A stretch of DNA of 64,000 nucleotides from contig NC_081844.1 of assembly GCF_963259705.1 (NCBI RefSeq), forward strand, positions 102,574,671 to 102,638,670, in the 5' to 3' direction. The translations under genes and the position numbers were made by a program. Below, in pieces: positions 1 to 9,579 of this stretch (within the stretch, counting starts at the first letter, position 1; every line of letters begins with the position of its first letter). This DNA is from Myotis daubentonii (taxonomy: Eukaryota > Chordata > Mammalia > Chiroptera > Vespertilionidae). The notes under the pieces are model-generated. The model searched no databases. It was not told the origin of the DNA and was given only the letters and a program-made list of their open reading frames with translations.

Positions 1-27
1 ATCAATGTATAAATAAGTAGAACAACA

Positions 28-97
<70 letters not shown>

Positions 98-126
98 TCT
101 TTCTTTAAAAATCAATCAATAAAAAT
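1..126 (+). mobile_element. VES SINE 3' part with (CT)n tract
   Basis: The stretch ATCAATGT, a long CT tract (33-94), CTTCCTCTTTCTTT and an AATCAATCAATAAAAA tail is the 3' half of a plus-strand VES SINE; its tRNA-like head lies outside the window or is lost. The CT tract is expanded well beyond the usual SINE pyrimidine region. Confidence 0.7.
33..94. repeat. (CT)n microsatellite
   Basis: An uninterrupted run of about 31 CT units grown from the pyrimidine-rich tail of a VES SINE. It should be highly polymorphic in length. Confidence 0.95.
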
Positions 127-324
127 TGAGTTCCATCCCATAGCATCACAACAAATCAAGCTATTATAAGTTGCTAGTACAATGCTAATGGTTGTTAATA
201 ACAAACACTCTGATCCTGTGTATTGTTCTGAGGAGTCTAAGCTGGGATGGGAGTGAGATATGATGTGCCATGTGCCATGGTCAACATTTCTCACTAAAGC
301 ACCTCAGCAGCCTCACTGGGGATC

Positions 325-450
325 TAATGTAATTACCCCCACATTTATAAATGAAGAAACAAAAACCCATCATATTAAGTAACTCCCTGAAATCCACAGC
401 CAGTAAGTGATGGAGTCTAGTTCTAAGCCCCTGTCTTACTGATGCCAACC
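325..450 (-). repeat. MIR-like ancient SINE fragment
   Basis: Read on the plus strand it contains a degenerate form of the MIR reverse complement: a run resembling ATTATCCCCATTTTACAGATGAGGAAAC, then GTAACTCCCTGAAATCCACAGCCAGTAAGTGATGGAG (compare AACTTGCCCAAGGTCACACAGC-TAGTAAGTGGC). Divergence is high. Confidence 0.6.
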
Positions 451-1683
451 GCCATGCTGTGCTGCCCCCTGAAGTGTCTTTAGTCCTTTTCTTCTTTCTC
501 CCAAACTAGAACACATGTAAACACATACACCCCAACAATCTCTCCACAGTCTTATCCGGAGCCAGTCTTTTTGGTTTCTCCTTTCTTTCTCCAGGATGGG
601 GGGTAGGTACAGCAATCTATAGTTGCTCTGTGCTGCTGGCCTCACGCTGTGGCCAGCTGATCTGGACCAGGCCTGCTCCGGAGAGCTGCTTGCCGTGCAT
701 GCCAAGCTCAGTCAGCCACAGCCTGTGAGGAAGAGCTTGGAAAGGCATTCTAGTCCCTGGCCTTTTTTGTGTGGGTTTTTTTCTGCTTTTGTTGTTGCTC
801 ACAGGAGTAGCAGGGATGGAGACTAAAGATGTCTGGTAGGCTGGCTGTGAAGAAAGTTGAAGAAAGCTCCATTATTACCTTAGTAATATAAATCACATGT
901 CAGAGTTTGCAAAGAGAAATTTAGGCAGAACTGTAGAGACTTCTAAGGCTCCTTCTATTCTTTCTAATCAGCTGTTACCAGACATAGTCCAGCCAACTTA
1001 AATGTGAGTATATCTAAACTTCCTGCAATAATAGCATCTACAACCCAAGGAGCAGAAACAAGAAAATTAAAGGCAAAGATGTTTATGATCTTTTTCCCTT
1101 TGGAGAAAAAAATAAAATATTATAAACATAATTATTCACCTCTTTTAAGTATTCAACATTTTCAGGCAGAAATAGTTTATAATGTGACACTTTCACCCAA
1201 TCATTGAGCAAGTATATTGTAGCTACATAATACAAAGAGGGAGAGATAGTTTAGCCCACTTAAGATTCATAATACAATGAATAGACATATTAACAGGTAA
1301 GTTATAATTAAGGGGAATAAGTGCTACAATAAAGATCTCCATAAAGTGATTTGGGAATCTAAAGGAAGAAATAATTGTTCCTGGAGATTTTTAGCCAAGA
1401 TTTTGAGCAGCAATTGACATTTGAGATGATTGTTGTGGAACCAACAGTCATTATCCAGATTGTGAAGGGAGGGAGTGAGGACTCCAAAGCAGAGGAAGCC
1501 CACTGGCTGACGATTCAGTGGTATCCGATGTGGCCATCGAGAGACAGGTGGATTGTTCAAAGTTATGGGGTGACATCAGGGAGTGGCAATGGGGAAGGAG
1601 ACTAATGTTAGCCTTGGGAATAGAGTTGAGATTATAAAAGGTTCACACTTAAATAAGACCAATTTCAATTCATTGATGTGTTT
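451..1683. other. Intronic sequence, no feature recognised
   Basis: No repeat family or exon is recognisable here. Opposite-strand open frames of 60-90 codons at 436-826 and 1324-1605 lack coding character, homology I can recall and splice context. Confidence 0.6.
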
Positions 1684-1901
1684 TTTTAAAATATATTTTT
1701 TTATTATTTCAGAAAGGACAGGAGAAGGAGAGAGAGATAGGACATCAGTGATGAGAGAGAATCATTGATCAGCTGGCTCCTGCATGCCCCATAGTGGGGA
1801 TAAAGCCTGCAACCCAGGCATGTGCCCTGACAGGGAATCAAACCATGACCTCGTGGTTCAGAGGACAATGCTCATCCATTGAACCATACCAACTGGGCTC
1901 T
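1684..1901 (-). mobile_element. VES SINE
   Basis: A reverse-complement VES element: AAAATATATTTTTTTATTAT-TTCAGAAAGGA tail, GATGAGAGAGAATCATTGAT, GGCATGTGCCCTGACAGGGAAT (B-box region) and the head ending ACTGGGCT. It is nearly full length, moderately diverged. Confidence 0.9.
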
Positions 1902-1983
1902 TATCATTTTATCATTTAATGTTTCTCTCTCTCATTCTCCCTTCCTCTCTGAAATCAAATCAATAAAGATATATTTTTACAAA
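1902..1983 (+). mobile_element. VES SINE 3' fragment, opposite orientation
   Basis: Directly after the head of the minus-strand SINE comes a plus-strand VES tail: TTTCTCTCTCTCATTCTCCC, TTCCTCTCTGAAATC, AATAAAGATATATTTTTA. Only the last ~80 bp of the element is present, giving a head-to-tail inverted pair. Confidence 0.75.
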
Positions 1984-3085
1984 TTTGATTGAATATAAAC
2001 TTTGGGAATGACACTCTCAAATTATTTGATGCATAGACAAGTTGGATTGATCTTACAATGGCCTAAACCGTATTACGTATCTTGACAAACCATTAAACTG
2101 TGTGCTCTAAAAATTGTTAGTAACTATTCATCAAGATTAATGCCCTAAAATTTTCTTGTATAGGCTTTTACATTTTTTTACTTATTTAAACAAGATTCTA
2201 AAAAAGACAAGTCATGCGGGAAGCATGCTCAGCTGTCATTTCTCATCTCTCCTCCTTCCCTCTCTTTGCTGAATGAAGGCAATTCTGCTGACACTCTACT
2301 AATTCTCATTTGATGTGAGGCCATCACTGCAGAAACTGTCAGTGTGCTTCGCAGGCCCCTGCTATTCCTGCCCTGGACTAACTTTAGACAAGTGAGAGGT
2401 TTTTCCACAAACAGGTCACGACAAGCGCACCTATAAGTTGTTCTAGTTTTGTCCTAAGGATAAATTCTCTTTCTGTGCTTTCTGCTGCTGAAGGATGGTT
2501 GAGGGTGGGTTTTTTTTTTTTCCATCCTCCAAAATGCCAGGATATTTGGTGAGAAAGTCAGTCAAGATTAATTATGAGACCTATTTATTTGTTATATTTA
2601 AACCGAGTCACCTACCTATTTTATCAAAGAACACATTTGACTGCTTCTTTTTTAAATTTTTTATGCTTGTTCCTTGATTTTTCGGAGGACATTGCATTCA
2701 CCTGGTTTCTACTATGACATTAAGTGATTCATATAGAGGCAGAGCATGATCTCTTATGAAGTACTTCTCATCTGAGATGATTAAAGAAACCTTCTGTCTT
2801 AAATTTCATAAAGGACTAACCATGTGTCTGTGGGTTATTATTGAAGATGAGGTTGTAGACCTCTTATTCTCCACCGAAGAATGGCTACTGTGCAAAGTAA
2901 CAGTTGGGACATTATTTGGGGAATTTAGATGTGATTTACGATAAAAGAAAACAGTGAAATTTACATTTTGCCAAATAGTTTCCCCAGTCCATTGCCCTAC
3001 ATTCTGATAATTTCCTCCTTTCTATCACTCTTTTTTCTTTTATTCTTTCTGGATGAAATTAAGTTATGGAACATATCTGGACTAA
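1984..3085. other. Intronic sequence, no feature recognised
   Basis: AT-rich, with a short T11 run near 2510. Nothing assignable to a repeat family or exon. Confidence 0.6.
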
Positions 3086-4041
3086 ATTTTTTAAAATAAA
3101 CTTTTTTATTTCAGAACAGTTTTAACTTTTAAAACATTTTAGATTTATAGAATTATTACAAAGATAATACAGACAGTACCTGTACACCTCACACCTAATC
3201 TCCCCTATTTATTAACATCTTCCAATAGTATGCTGCATTTGTCACAGCTAATGAACCAATATTGATACACTATTATTAACTAAAGTCTGTACTTTATTTC
3301 ACTTTCCTCACTTTTTCCCTAATGTCCTTTTTCTGTCCCAGGATTCCATCCAGAACACCACATCACATCACATTCCATTGTCATGTCTCCTTAGACTTTT
3401 CTTGGTTGTGACAGTTGCTCACATTCTCCTTGTTTCTGATTACCCTGGCAGGTGTGGAGAATTCTGGTCAGGTATTTCATAGAGTTTTCCTCAGTTGGGC
3501 TTTGTCTGATATTTTTCTGCAGATTACAGTAAGGTAATGTGCTTTTAGGAGGAGGGCTATGGAGGTACAAGTGCCATTCTCACAGTATCGTATTATATGA
3601 AGGGTGTAGTCTATCAACAAGACTTATCACTGTTGATGTTAACCCTGATATTCATCGAAGAGAAAGTCTTTAGAAGAAAGCCATTCATACTTAGGGAGTG
3701 AGGGGTTATGTTCCACTTCATTGAGTTTAGAGCATTTGCATAAATGATTTGGAATTCTTCTGCATGTGAGAGTTGTCATTCTACACATTTTTTATTACTC
3801 AGTTATTAATTTCTGCTATCAAGGACTCATAGATATTTATGTTATACTTTGAGTTATACACCAATACAGCTTTATCTATTTGGTTGCTTAAATTGTTCCA
3901 GTTGGCCCCTAGGAGTTCCTTCAGTTGACTGTTGGGTTCCTTGGATGTACACCCATCATTGTGGGCTTTTGTTTTGTTTTGTTTTGAGTACTTTCTTACT
4001 TTCTGGCATACAAGATGTTCCAGGCTCTTGTATATAATCAT
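3086..4041 (-). mobile_element. Ancient L1 (L1M-type) 3' region
   Basis: The plus strand resembles the reverse complement of old L1M elements: TAGATTTATAGAATTATTACAAAG, CACAGCTAATGAACCAATATTG, ATGTCTCCTTAGACTTTTCTTGG, CAACAAGACTTATCACTGTTGATGTTAACC, GTTGCTTAAATTGTTCCAG and CTTTCTGGCATACAAGATG are all familiar L1M blocks in the expected order. No open reading frame survives. Confidence 0.75.
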
Positions 4042-4165
4042 CTCTCAGTATCCATGGGGGACTGATTCCAGGAGCCCCCTTCAGATAGAAAAATCTGCAT
4101 ATGTGTAAGTCCCGTATATAAAACAACACAGTATTTGCCTGAAACCCATACTTCCATATAGGGTA
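4042..4165 (-). mobile_element. MER2-like DNA transposon fragment
   Basis: CTCTCAGTATCCATGGGGGA, TGATTCCAGGAGCCCCCTTC, AAAATCTGCATATG and AAGTCCCGTATATAAAACA follow the MER2 (pogo/Tigger-derived MITE) terminus closely. It interrupts the L1M copy, whose sequence resumes at about 4325. The other end of the element is missing. Confidence 0.7.
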
Positions 4166-4324
4166 CAGCAGGGTGTGCCTGCATATAATTTCATTCTCAC
4201 ATATTCAGCATAGAGCTGGGCACATGGCAAATTCTAGTTTGTTGTTGTTTTGAAACTTTCTGGAAGTTTTTTTTTTAATATTTTAAATCTCTGGTTTGTT
4301 GAATCTTCAGATGTATAGCGGGCT

Positions 4325-4500
4325 AACTATAATTTCTGTCCCAGCCCTAGAATCAGTCATTTTTCCAAGAAATATATATTTCTCTCTTCTTTTATTTTTT
4401 TCCCTTTCTTTCCATCCTCCTTCCTTCGTTTCTTTCTCTGTCTGTTTCTCCTCCTCCTCCTTCTTCTGCCTTTTTTTTTATAATAATATATAGAAACCAA
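4325..4500 (-). mobile_element. Ancient L1 continuation after the MER2 insertion
   Basis: TTTCTGTCCCAGCCCTAGAATCAGTCATTTTTCC continues the L1M block that stopped at 4041 (consensus ..CCCCAGCCCTAGAATCAGCC). A pyrimidine-rich run (4380-4475) follows. Confidence 0.6.
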
Positions 4501-4885
4501 AATCAGTTGTGATTTGCTATCTTCCGTTCTCTGTTTGGGCTTAGCTTTAATATTGGTCGGCCATTGAGAACTTGATGTTTCTACCATGCAGTTTGGAGGC
4601 ACTATCTGATCTTTTATGAAGTTATGAAGTACTTCACTTGATCTTTTGTTTCATTCCCACTTATGTAGTATATGAAGCTTACATTTGACTTCCAGATGTT
4701 TTGCTTTATCTACTAGAATCTAAAATCAGACTGATATGACCACCAAAGAAAAGGCTGTTCCTTTTTTTAGTTTGAGAACTAAGCTTTCTTCTTCAGTCTT
4801 TTCAGGGGTGAGGAAAAAAGAAATCCAACTAGAATTGGTAGGTCAATGTATCTACAGAATTTATAAAAATAAATTTAAAAAAGGA
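4501..4885. other. Intronic sequence, no feature recognised
   Basis: No repeat family or exon is recognisable between the L1 remnant and the next SINE. Confidence 0.55.
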
Positions 4886-5048
4886 GCCCTGGCCAGGTGG
4901 CTCAGTTGGTTGGAATGTCTTCCCCTACACCAAAAGGTTGTGGATTCAATTCCCAGTAAAGGCACATTCCTAGGTTGCAGGTTTGATCCCCAGTGGGGGT
5001 GTATATGGAAGCTAATGGATTGATGTTTCTCTCTCACATCAATGTTTG

Positions 5049-5117
<69 letters not shown>

Positions 5118-5200
5118 GTCTCTCTCTCTCTTCCTCACTCCCTCCCTTCTTCCCTCTCCCTTCCTGTCCCTCTAAAATCAATAAATATGTCCTCAGGTGA
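4886..5200 (+). mobile_element. VES SINE with expanded CT tract
   Basis: It starts GCCCTGGCCAGGTGGCTCAG (tRNA-like A box), passes GGTTGTGGATTCAATTCCCA (B box) and CCCCAGTGGGGGTG, and ends CTCTAAAATCAATAAATATG. The CT tract (5051-5131) has expanded to about 80 bp, making the element about 100 bp longer than usual. Confidence 0.92.
5051..5131. repeat. (CT)n microsatellite inside the VES SINE
   Basis: Mostly pure CT with two CTGT interruptions near 5112-5120, sitting where the normal element has a short pyrimidine stretch. Confidence 0.95.
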
Positions 5201-6655
5201 GGATTAAAGAAAATGCACAGCTAACTAGACTTCTTTTGAAGGCTCACTAAGGAGATATCCCATCGAATGACACTATGAATGAAGATAAAAGTCCCTGAAG
5301 AAATCCATCCACATGACTGTGTTGTCTTTATCCTTCCAGAAGTCAGCCAGGACTCTGCATCTCATGACTAGACTTCTCATTCCTTCCTCTTTTGGATTCC
5401 AGGGATTGGTGGCTGGGAAAACATCAGGAAAGATAGGGCACACCAGAAATGTGAAGGGGGTTAAGATGTCAGGTCTGCTCTTTAAGTTTTCTGAGCAGGC
5501 TTCCTCAACCCCTGGGCTCCCCAGAAGAAAGGAGCGTTGCAGCACTTATATAAAGATGGATTGGCGGGGCAGCGGCGGGGAGGGGGGGGGGGTTGGGGGG
5601 GAACTTGCACATACTGAGCTTCCAAACAGCCCATCACAAGTGTCCTTTGTCTCTCTGGGGTCCCAAGCCCTGAGAGACAGAAGGACAGGAAGTGCAGCTT
5701 TTTTTGAGGATAAAGAGGGAATTTCATCTTCCTGATGCATTGCTGACAGGCATTTTACAGAGGAATAGAACCCCGGTTCCTGAGATCTGTTTCTCTTGGC
5801 TTTGGTGTCAGATATCCAAAAGCAGGAATCACTGAGGGTTCCAGGAGGTGAACTGCTACTCGAGAAACCATGTTGACAGGCCCTCCCTTCCATTCAGGCT
5901 TCAGTAGCTGCCATGTGTCCATCAGCCCACGTCTGAGTGCTGGGGAGCGCAAAGCTTTCCTTTTTAGGGGACAGAAGTATAGTCAACAATGTCAACAAAC
6001 TCACCTTCAATCATTTATCATTTATGCATCAGTTGTGTTTGAGGGCCACAAGCATATGCCTGTGACAAAAAGAAAGTTGGTATTAAAGGGAGAGGACTTA
6101 CTAAATTTTCTTTCAATTATTTATTTTTATTTGCTGAATATTTGAAACTGCTTCTTTAGTAGGAGAATTAATAGTTGCCTTTGGTAGAAATAAGGTTTTT
6201 CAGGGGCCTTTACATTTCTTGTATTAACATTATTTTAAGTAATTGGCATAAACCCCAGTACTGGAAAGGAGCTAATAATCGTGATTTCTATAAAAACTAT
6301 ATTTGGACAAACCCAAAGAGGATGAATCATAGATTCTCAACACAGGAGCAAATGTGATTTGGCAACCCACTGACCCTATAGAAGTTATTTTATTTTATTT
6401 TTGAGAAGGAACTTTTTATTTCTTATCTCTGAATATAATCTGATTAGCTCTAATCATTTCATTCAGCTGAATAACACATAGGGAAAAACAAATAATCAGT
6501 AAAAGGAAAGAATGAGTTGTACCAAATATCTGATTCTTAAGTAAATTCTTCCAAAATAATGCTATAGTAAATGTAGCCAAGGACATATTTTATGAAATTT
6601 TGGCAGAAGTGGAACAGAAAGACCTGGCCTAGTTGTCAAGGACTTCTGTCGAAGT
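5201..6655. other. Intronic sequence with a G-rich tract
   Basis: No exon or repeat is recognised. At 5561-5603 there are runs GGCGGGG, GGCGGGG, AGGGGGGGGGG and TTGGGGGGG, so the plus strand could form a G-quadruplex. A 140-codon open frame (5313-5735) and its opposite-strand partners cross this tract and have no coding signature. Confidence 0.6.
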
Positions 6656-6722
6656 CTGTCCCTCCCTCGCTCCCTCCCTCCCTCTCTCCCTCCCTTCTTT
6701 CCTTTCTTCCTTTCTCCCTTCC
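6656..6722. repeat. CCCT/CTTT pyrimidine low-complexity tract
   Basis: Almost pure C/T over ~65 bp (CCTCCCTCGCTCCCTCCCTC and following CTTT units). Confidence 0.9.
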
Positions 6723-6762
6723 ATTCATCCATTTACATTTATTTAGGCAAAACCTTCTATTT

Positions 6763-6888
6763 AGGTCCCCTCAAAATATATACACATACATTGAATAATC
6801 ATAAAGGTTGTATCTATTAAAATACATTTTATTATCAAAATTGAACTAGCAGCTGTTAAAGTGTGCATACATTTTGGGGGACACCCTG
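6763..6888. mobile_element. Tc1/mariner-type MITE
   Basis: The right end TGTGCATACATTTTGGGGGA + CACCCTG is a mariner-style terminus followed by TA. The left end AGGTCCCCTCAAAATATATA + CACATACA is its degraded inverse. The interior is AT-rich and 126 bp long overall, with no transposase coding capacity, so it is a non-autonomous element. Confidence 0.7.
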
Positions 6889-8054
6889 TATATCCCCCTC
6901 AAAATACAGAAGTAAGTAGACAAAATATTCCCTCATGGAGCTTAAATTCTGGTAACTTGCTCTCAAGCATATGATGCTGCAGGATTATGGTCGGTGGAAA
7001 CACAACTCTACACAAAAGACAAGCACCATTCATCCGTGTCCTCCACTCCCTTTGAGAAGAGAGGAAAGATTGTCTCGTTCCAAACTCTGGTAGCAGGCAA
7101 AGGGATTTCCCCCTCTGCTTTTTAAACTGGACCAGGGGCTCACTATCCAGGAATAACTCCATTATACTTGTTCCGCTTAGCATTTGGGAAAGAATTATTC
7201 AAATCATATGGGAGGTGGTTCTTTAAAAGCCCCAGCTAACATGAAAAGAAAAGAAAAGAAAAAAAAAAAAAAAAAAAACAGGAAGATTTACAATCCGAAG
7301 CCAGACTTAATAATACATAACAAATTGCAGCTCTGTTTGGGATTCTCCCTAGGTACCATTCCTAAGGATTCCAAGTGTTTAATTGAAATTTCTTTGGGGA
7401 CAGCAGTCATCATTCACTTAGGCATTATATTTATATTTGTGTGCAGAGGAAGGAAGTCAAAGGGCTAATAGACTGAGTGAGCAGAATGGCTGCCTTTCAG
7501 CTGCAGGCCATGAAGAGCCAGCAATTCTCGGAGGAGTGCTTATCCAGGAGACAGCTTGCTTCCGTTGTCCTCTGGGGAGCAGGGGAGGAGAACAGAGATG
7601 TGACTGACAGCTGTTTCTTCCTAGATGGAGACAGAACTCCTGATCCCAGTGCTGCCTGTGTAATCAAACTGTTCTCAGTCTAGAGGATTAAAACACCTTG
7701 AGATGGGAAAGAAAGGCTGTTCATTTTACCCTGATGGTTAGCATAGAATAGTTTAGTCCCAGGGCACTTGTGCCTTCATGATTTCCAAACAAAAGTTAAT
7801 GAGTAACTATTATCCAACGCATATTTTAGCCATTAAATTCATGATAGAATCAAAAGAAAAGTCACAATGTTATAATAATTCTCTTTTCAATTTATGCAAC
7901 GTGAGTCATAGATTAGCTTTGAATAGTTTACTCCACAATCTATATATCTTAAGAGTTCACACTGTTATTTCATTCTGTGCTGTTGTTTTATTCTAGGTTT
8001 TACACGTGCAGTTTTTACCTACATACAGAGAAGTGCTTACATATCACCACCTTA
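6889..8054. other. Intronic sequence, mostly unique
   Basis: It contains an A-rich run (7240-7279) with AAAAG units. No repeat family or exon is recognised otherwise. Confidence 0.55.
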
Positions 8055-8260
8055 ATTTGTAACAGGTTTACTGAGGTATAATTTACACATCATAATATCC
8101 TCCAATTCCAAGTGTACAATTGCATGAATTTTAGTAAATTAACAGAGGTGGACACTTATCACCACTATACGATTTTAAACCATGTCCATCATCCCAAGAG
8201 GATTTCTCATGCTCATTTGCTCCCAGCTCCTGTCCCAGACAACTGGTTTAACTTTAAGAG
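8055..8260 (-). mobile_element. Ancient L1 (L1M) 3' end
   Basis: TTTACTGAGGTATAATTTACA, AAGTGTACAATTGCATGAAT and TTATCACCACTATACGATTT match the antisense 3' end of L1M elements (TTTATTGAGGTATAATTGACA.. AAGTGTACAGTTCA). Confidence 0.7.
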
Positions 8261-8339
8261 TTCTCATGAACATTATCATGGTCTATGCTTATCTCCCAAA
8301 GGGTCTAGGTTTAGTTTCCTTGGATGTGGCCTCTAGTCT

Positions 8340-8470
8340 GTATGTTGAATATTGTAGCTATTATCATCCTTATGTTATAAGTGGGGACATTGGAATTTGG
8401 AGAAGCTGAGGATTGGGACTTTGTCTTGTCTGATTGCAAAGCCCCTGTGCACTGTGACACACAGTTACTC
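8340..8470 (-). repeat. Possible MIR fragment
   Basis: TATTATCATCCTTATGTTATAAGTGGGGAC followed by GGAGAAGCTGAGGAT resembles the antisense MIR core (ATTATCCCCATTTTACAGATGAGGAAACTGAGG) with heavy divergence. Confidence 0.4.
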
Positions 8471-8605
8471 CTAGTCTGAAAGTGAGCTGGACCTTCATAG
8501 AAGTTGGATATTAATAAAAGATCATTTTTATGTGTATATATAGCATTTCACTTTTCTAATTTCTCAATTCTCATTATTAGAATATACGTAATTTGTGCAC
8601 ATGGA

Positions 8606-8743
8606 CAGGGGTGGGCAAAAGTAAGTGTACAGTTTTGAGTATGTAAATCACAGTTTATTATTGTATTATTTATTCATTAATTAATGCATTATTGTATAGT
8701 TATCATATTTTATTAACTGTAAGCCTACTTTTGCACACCCCTG
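8606..8743. mobile_element. Tc1/mariner-type MITE with 27-bp TIRs
   Basis: Left terminus CAGGGGTGGGCAAAAGTAAG + TGTACAG and right terminus CTGTAAGCCTACTTTTGCAC + ACCCCTG are inverted repeats matching at 23 of 27 positions. The 138-bp element has an AT-rich core and a TA flank on the right; the left flank reads GA, so the TA target duplication is decayed on that side. No coding capacity. Confidence 0.85.
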
Positions 8744-9301
8744 TATATGTATGTAGACATACATACATGGCATGTCTCTGTTTATTTTGGGTTGTGTTAG
8801 GGTTGGATGGCTGACAGTTTCCAGATGCTAACCTATATAATGGTTATTTTCTTTACTATTAAAAATTATGTTATCATCACTTTTCTTATATGTATGAAAA
8901 CATCTCAAAAATACTTTGTTATTTAAAGATAAAATTTCTAATATTGAAATACAATATTATAATATTACATATGGACTAGTTAATTCTTTACGTTAAAATT
9001 ATTTTTTGGAGATATTTGTGTTAGAGGTTTTTTTTTACTTTTAAATTGTAGTAACAATAATCAGAAATCTAACAGCTGACATATAATGATGCTGCTAAAT
9101 TTTATTAATTTGAACCAGTAAGGATTTTAATAAAAACTCAGACACCAACTCATGTCATTGCAATAGAAATTAATGTATGATGGTAAGAACTTCTTTGGAG
9201 CTGTCAAAATCTGAGTTCCTGCTTTTCTTTCCTTCCCTCTCTTTCTCCCTCCCTCCCTCTCTCTCTCTTTGACTTTCTAGAAAAGATGTAAAGTTTTTTT
9301 C

Positions 9302-9303
<2 letters not shown>
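8744..9303. other. AT-rich intronic sequence
   Basis: Nothing recognised apart from a CT-rich stretch at 9225-9270. Confidence 0.55.

Positions 9304-9353
<50 letters not shown>
9304..9353. repeat. (TA)n microsatellite
   Basis: A run of about 24 TA units directly preceding the CTAG-type end of a Helitron. Confidence 0.95.
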
Positions 9354-9355
<2 letters not shown>

Positions 9356-9518
9356 AGAGGCCCAGTGCACAAAATTTGTGCATGGGTAAGGTCCCTAGGC
9401 CTGGCCAGCGATCAGGGCTGATTGAGGCCTTCCAGCTGCCAGCAGGGGCCTTCCTTCATTCTGCGCTGCCCCCTGGTAGTCAGCGCACATCATATTGAAT
9501 GATCAAACTGAACTTTAC

Positions 9519-9529
<11 letters not shown>
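9354..9529 (-). mobile_element. HeliBat-type Helitron (short, minus strand)
   Basis: The plus-strand start TTAGAGGCCCAGTGCACAAA + ATTTGTGCA is the inverse of the Helitron 3' end (GTGCACGAA..TGCAC-GGGCCTCTAG). The other end, GCCCCCTGGTAGTCAGCGCA + CATCAT, is the inverse of the usual 5' subterminal ATGATG..CACTGACTACCAGGGGG block. The 5' terminus has decayed into a TATATA run. Confidence 0.8.

Positions 9530-9570
<41 letters not shown>
9519..9570. repeat. (TA)n(CA)n compound microsatellite
   Basis: Six TA units followed by about 20 CA units between two Helitrons. It appears to have grown from the TATATA 5' terminus of the preceding element. Confidence 0.95.
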
Positions 9571-9573
<3 letters not shown>

Positions 9574-9579
9574 CACATA

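Noticed and set aside
4886..4965. tRNA genes suggested by A- and B-box-like motifs
   Set aside because: These are the tRNA-derived heads of VES SINEs here and in the other copies. No complete cloverleaf is retained.
4861..5181. Arg/Glu-repeat and Ser/Leu-repeat open frames
   Set aside because: They are translations of the CT microsatellite within a VES SINE. The same applies to frames at 14612-14849, 46239-46519 and 50447-50714.
5313..5735. 140-codon plus-strand open frame
   Set aside because: It crosses a poly-G tract, has equally long frames on the opposite strand, and shows no splice context or recognised domain.
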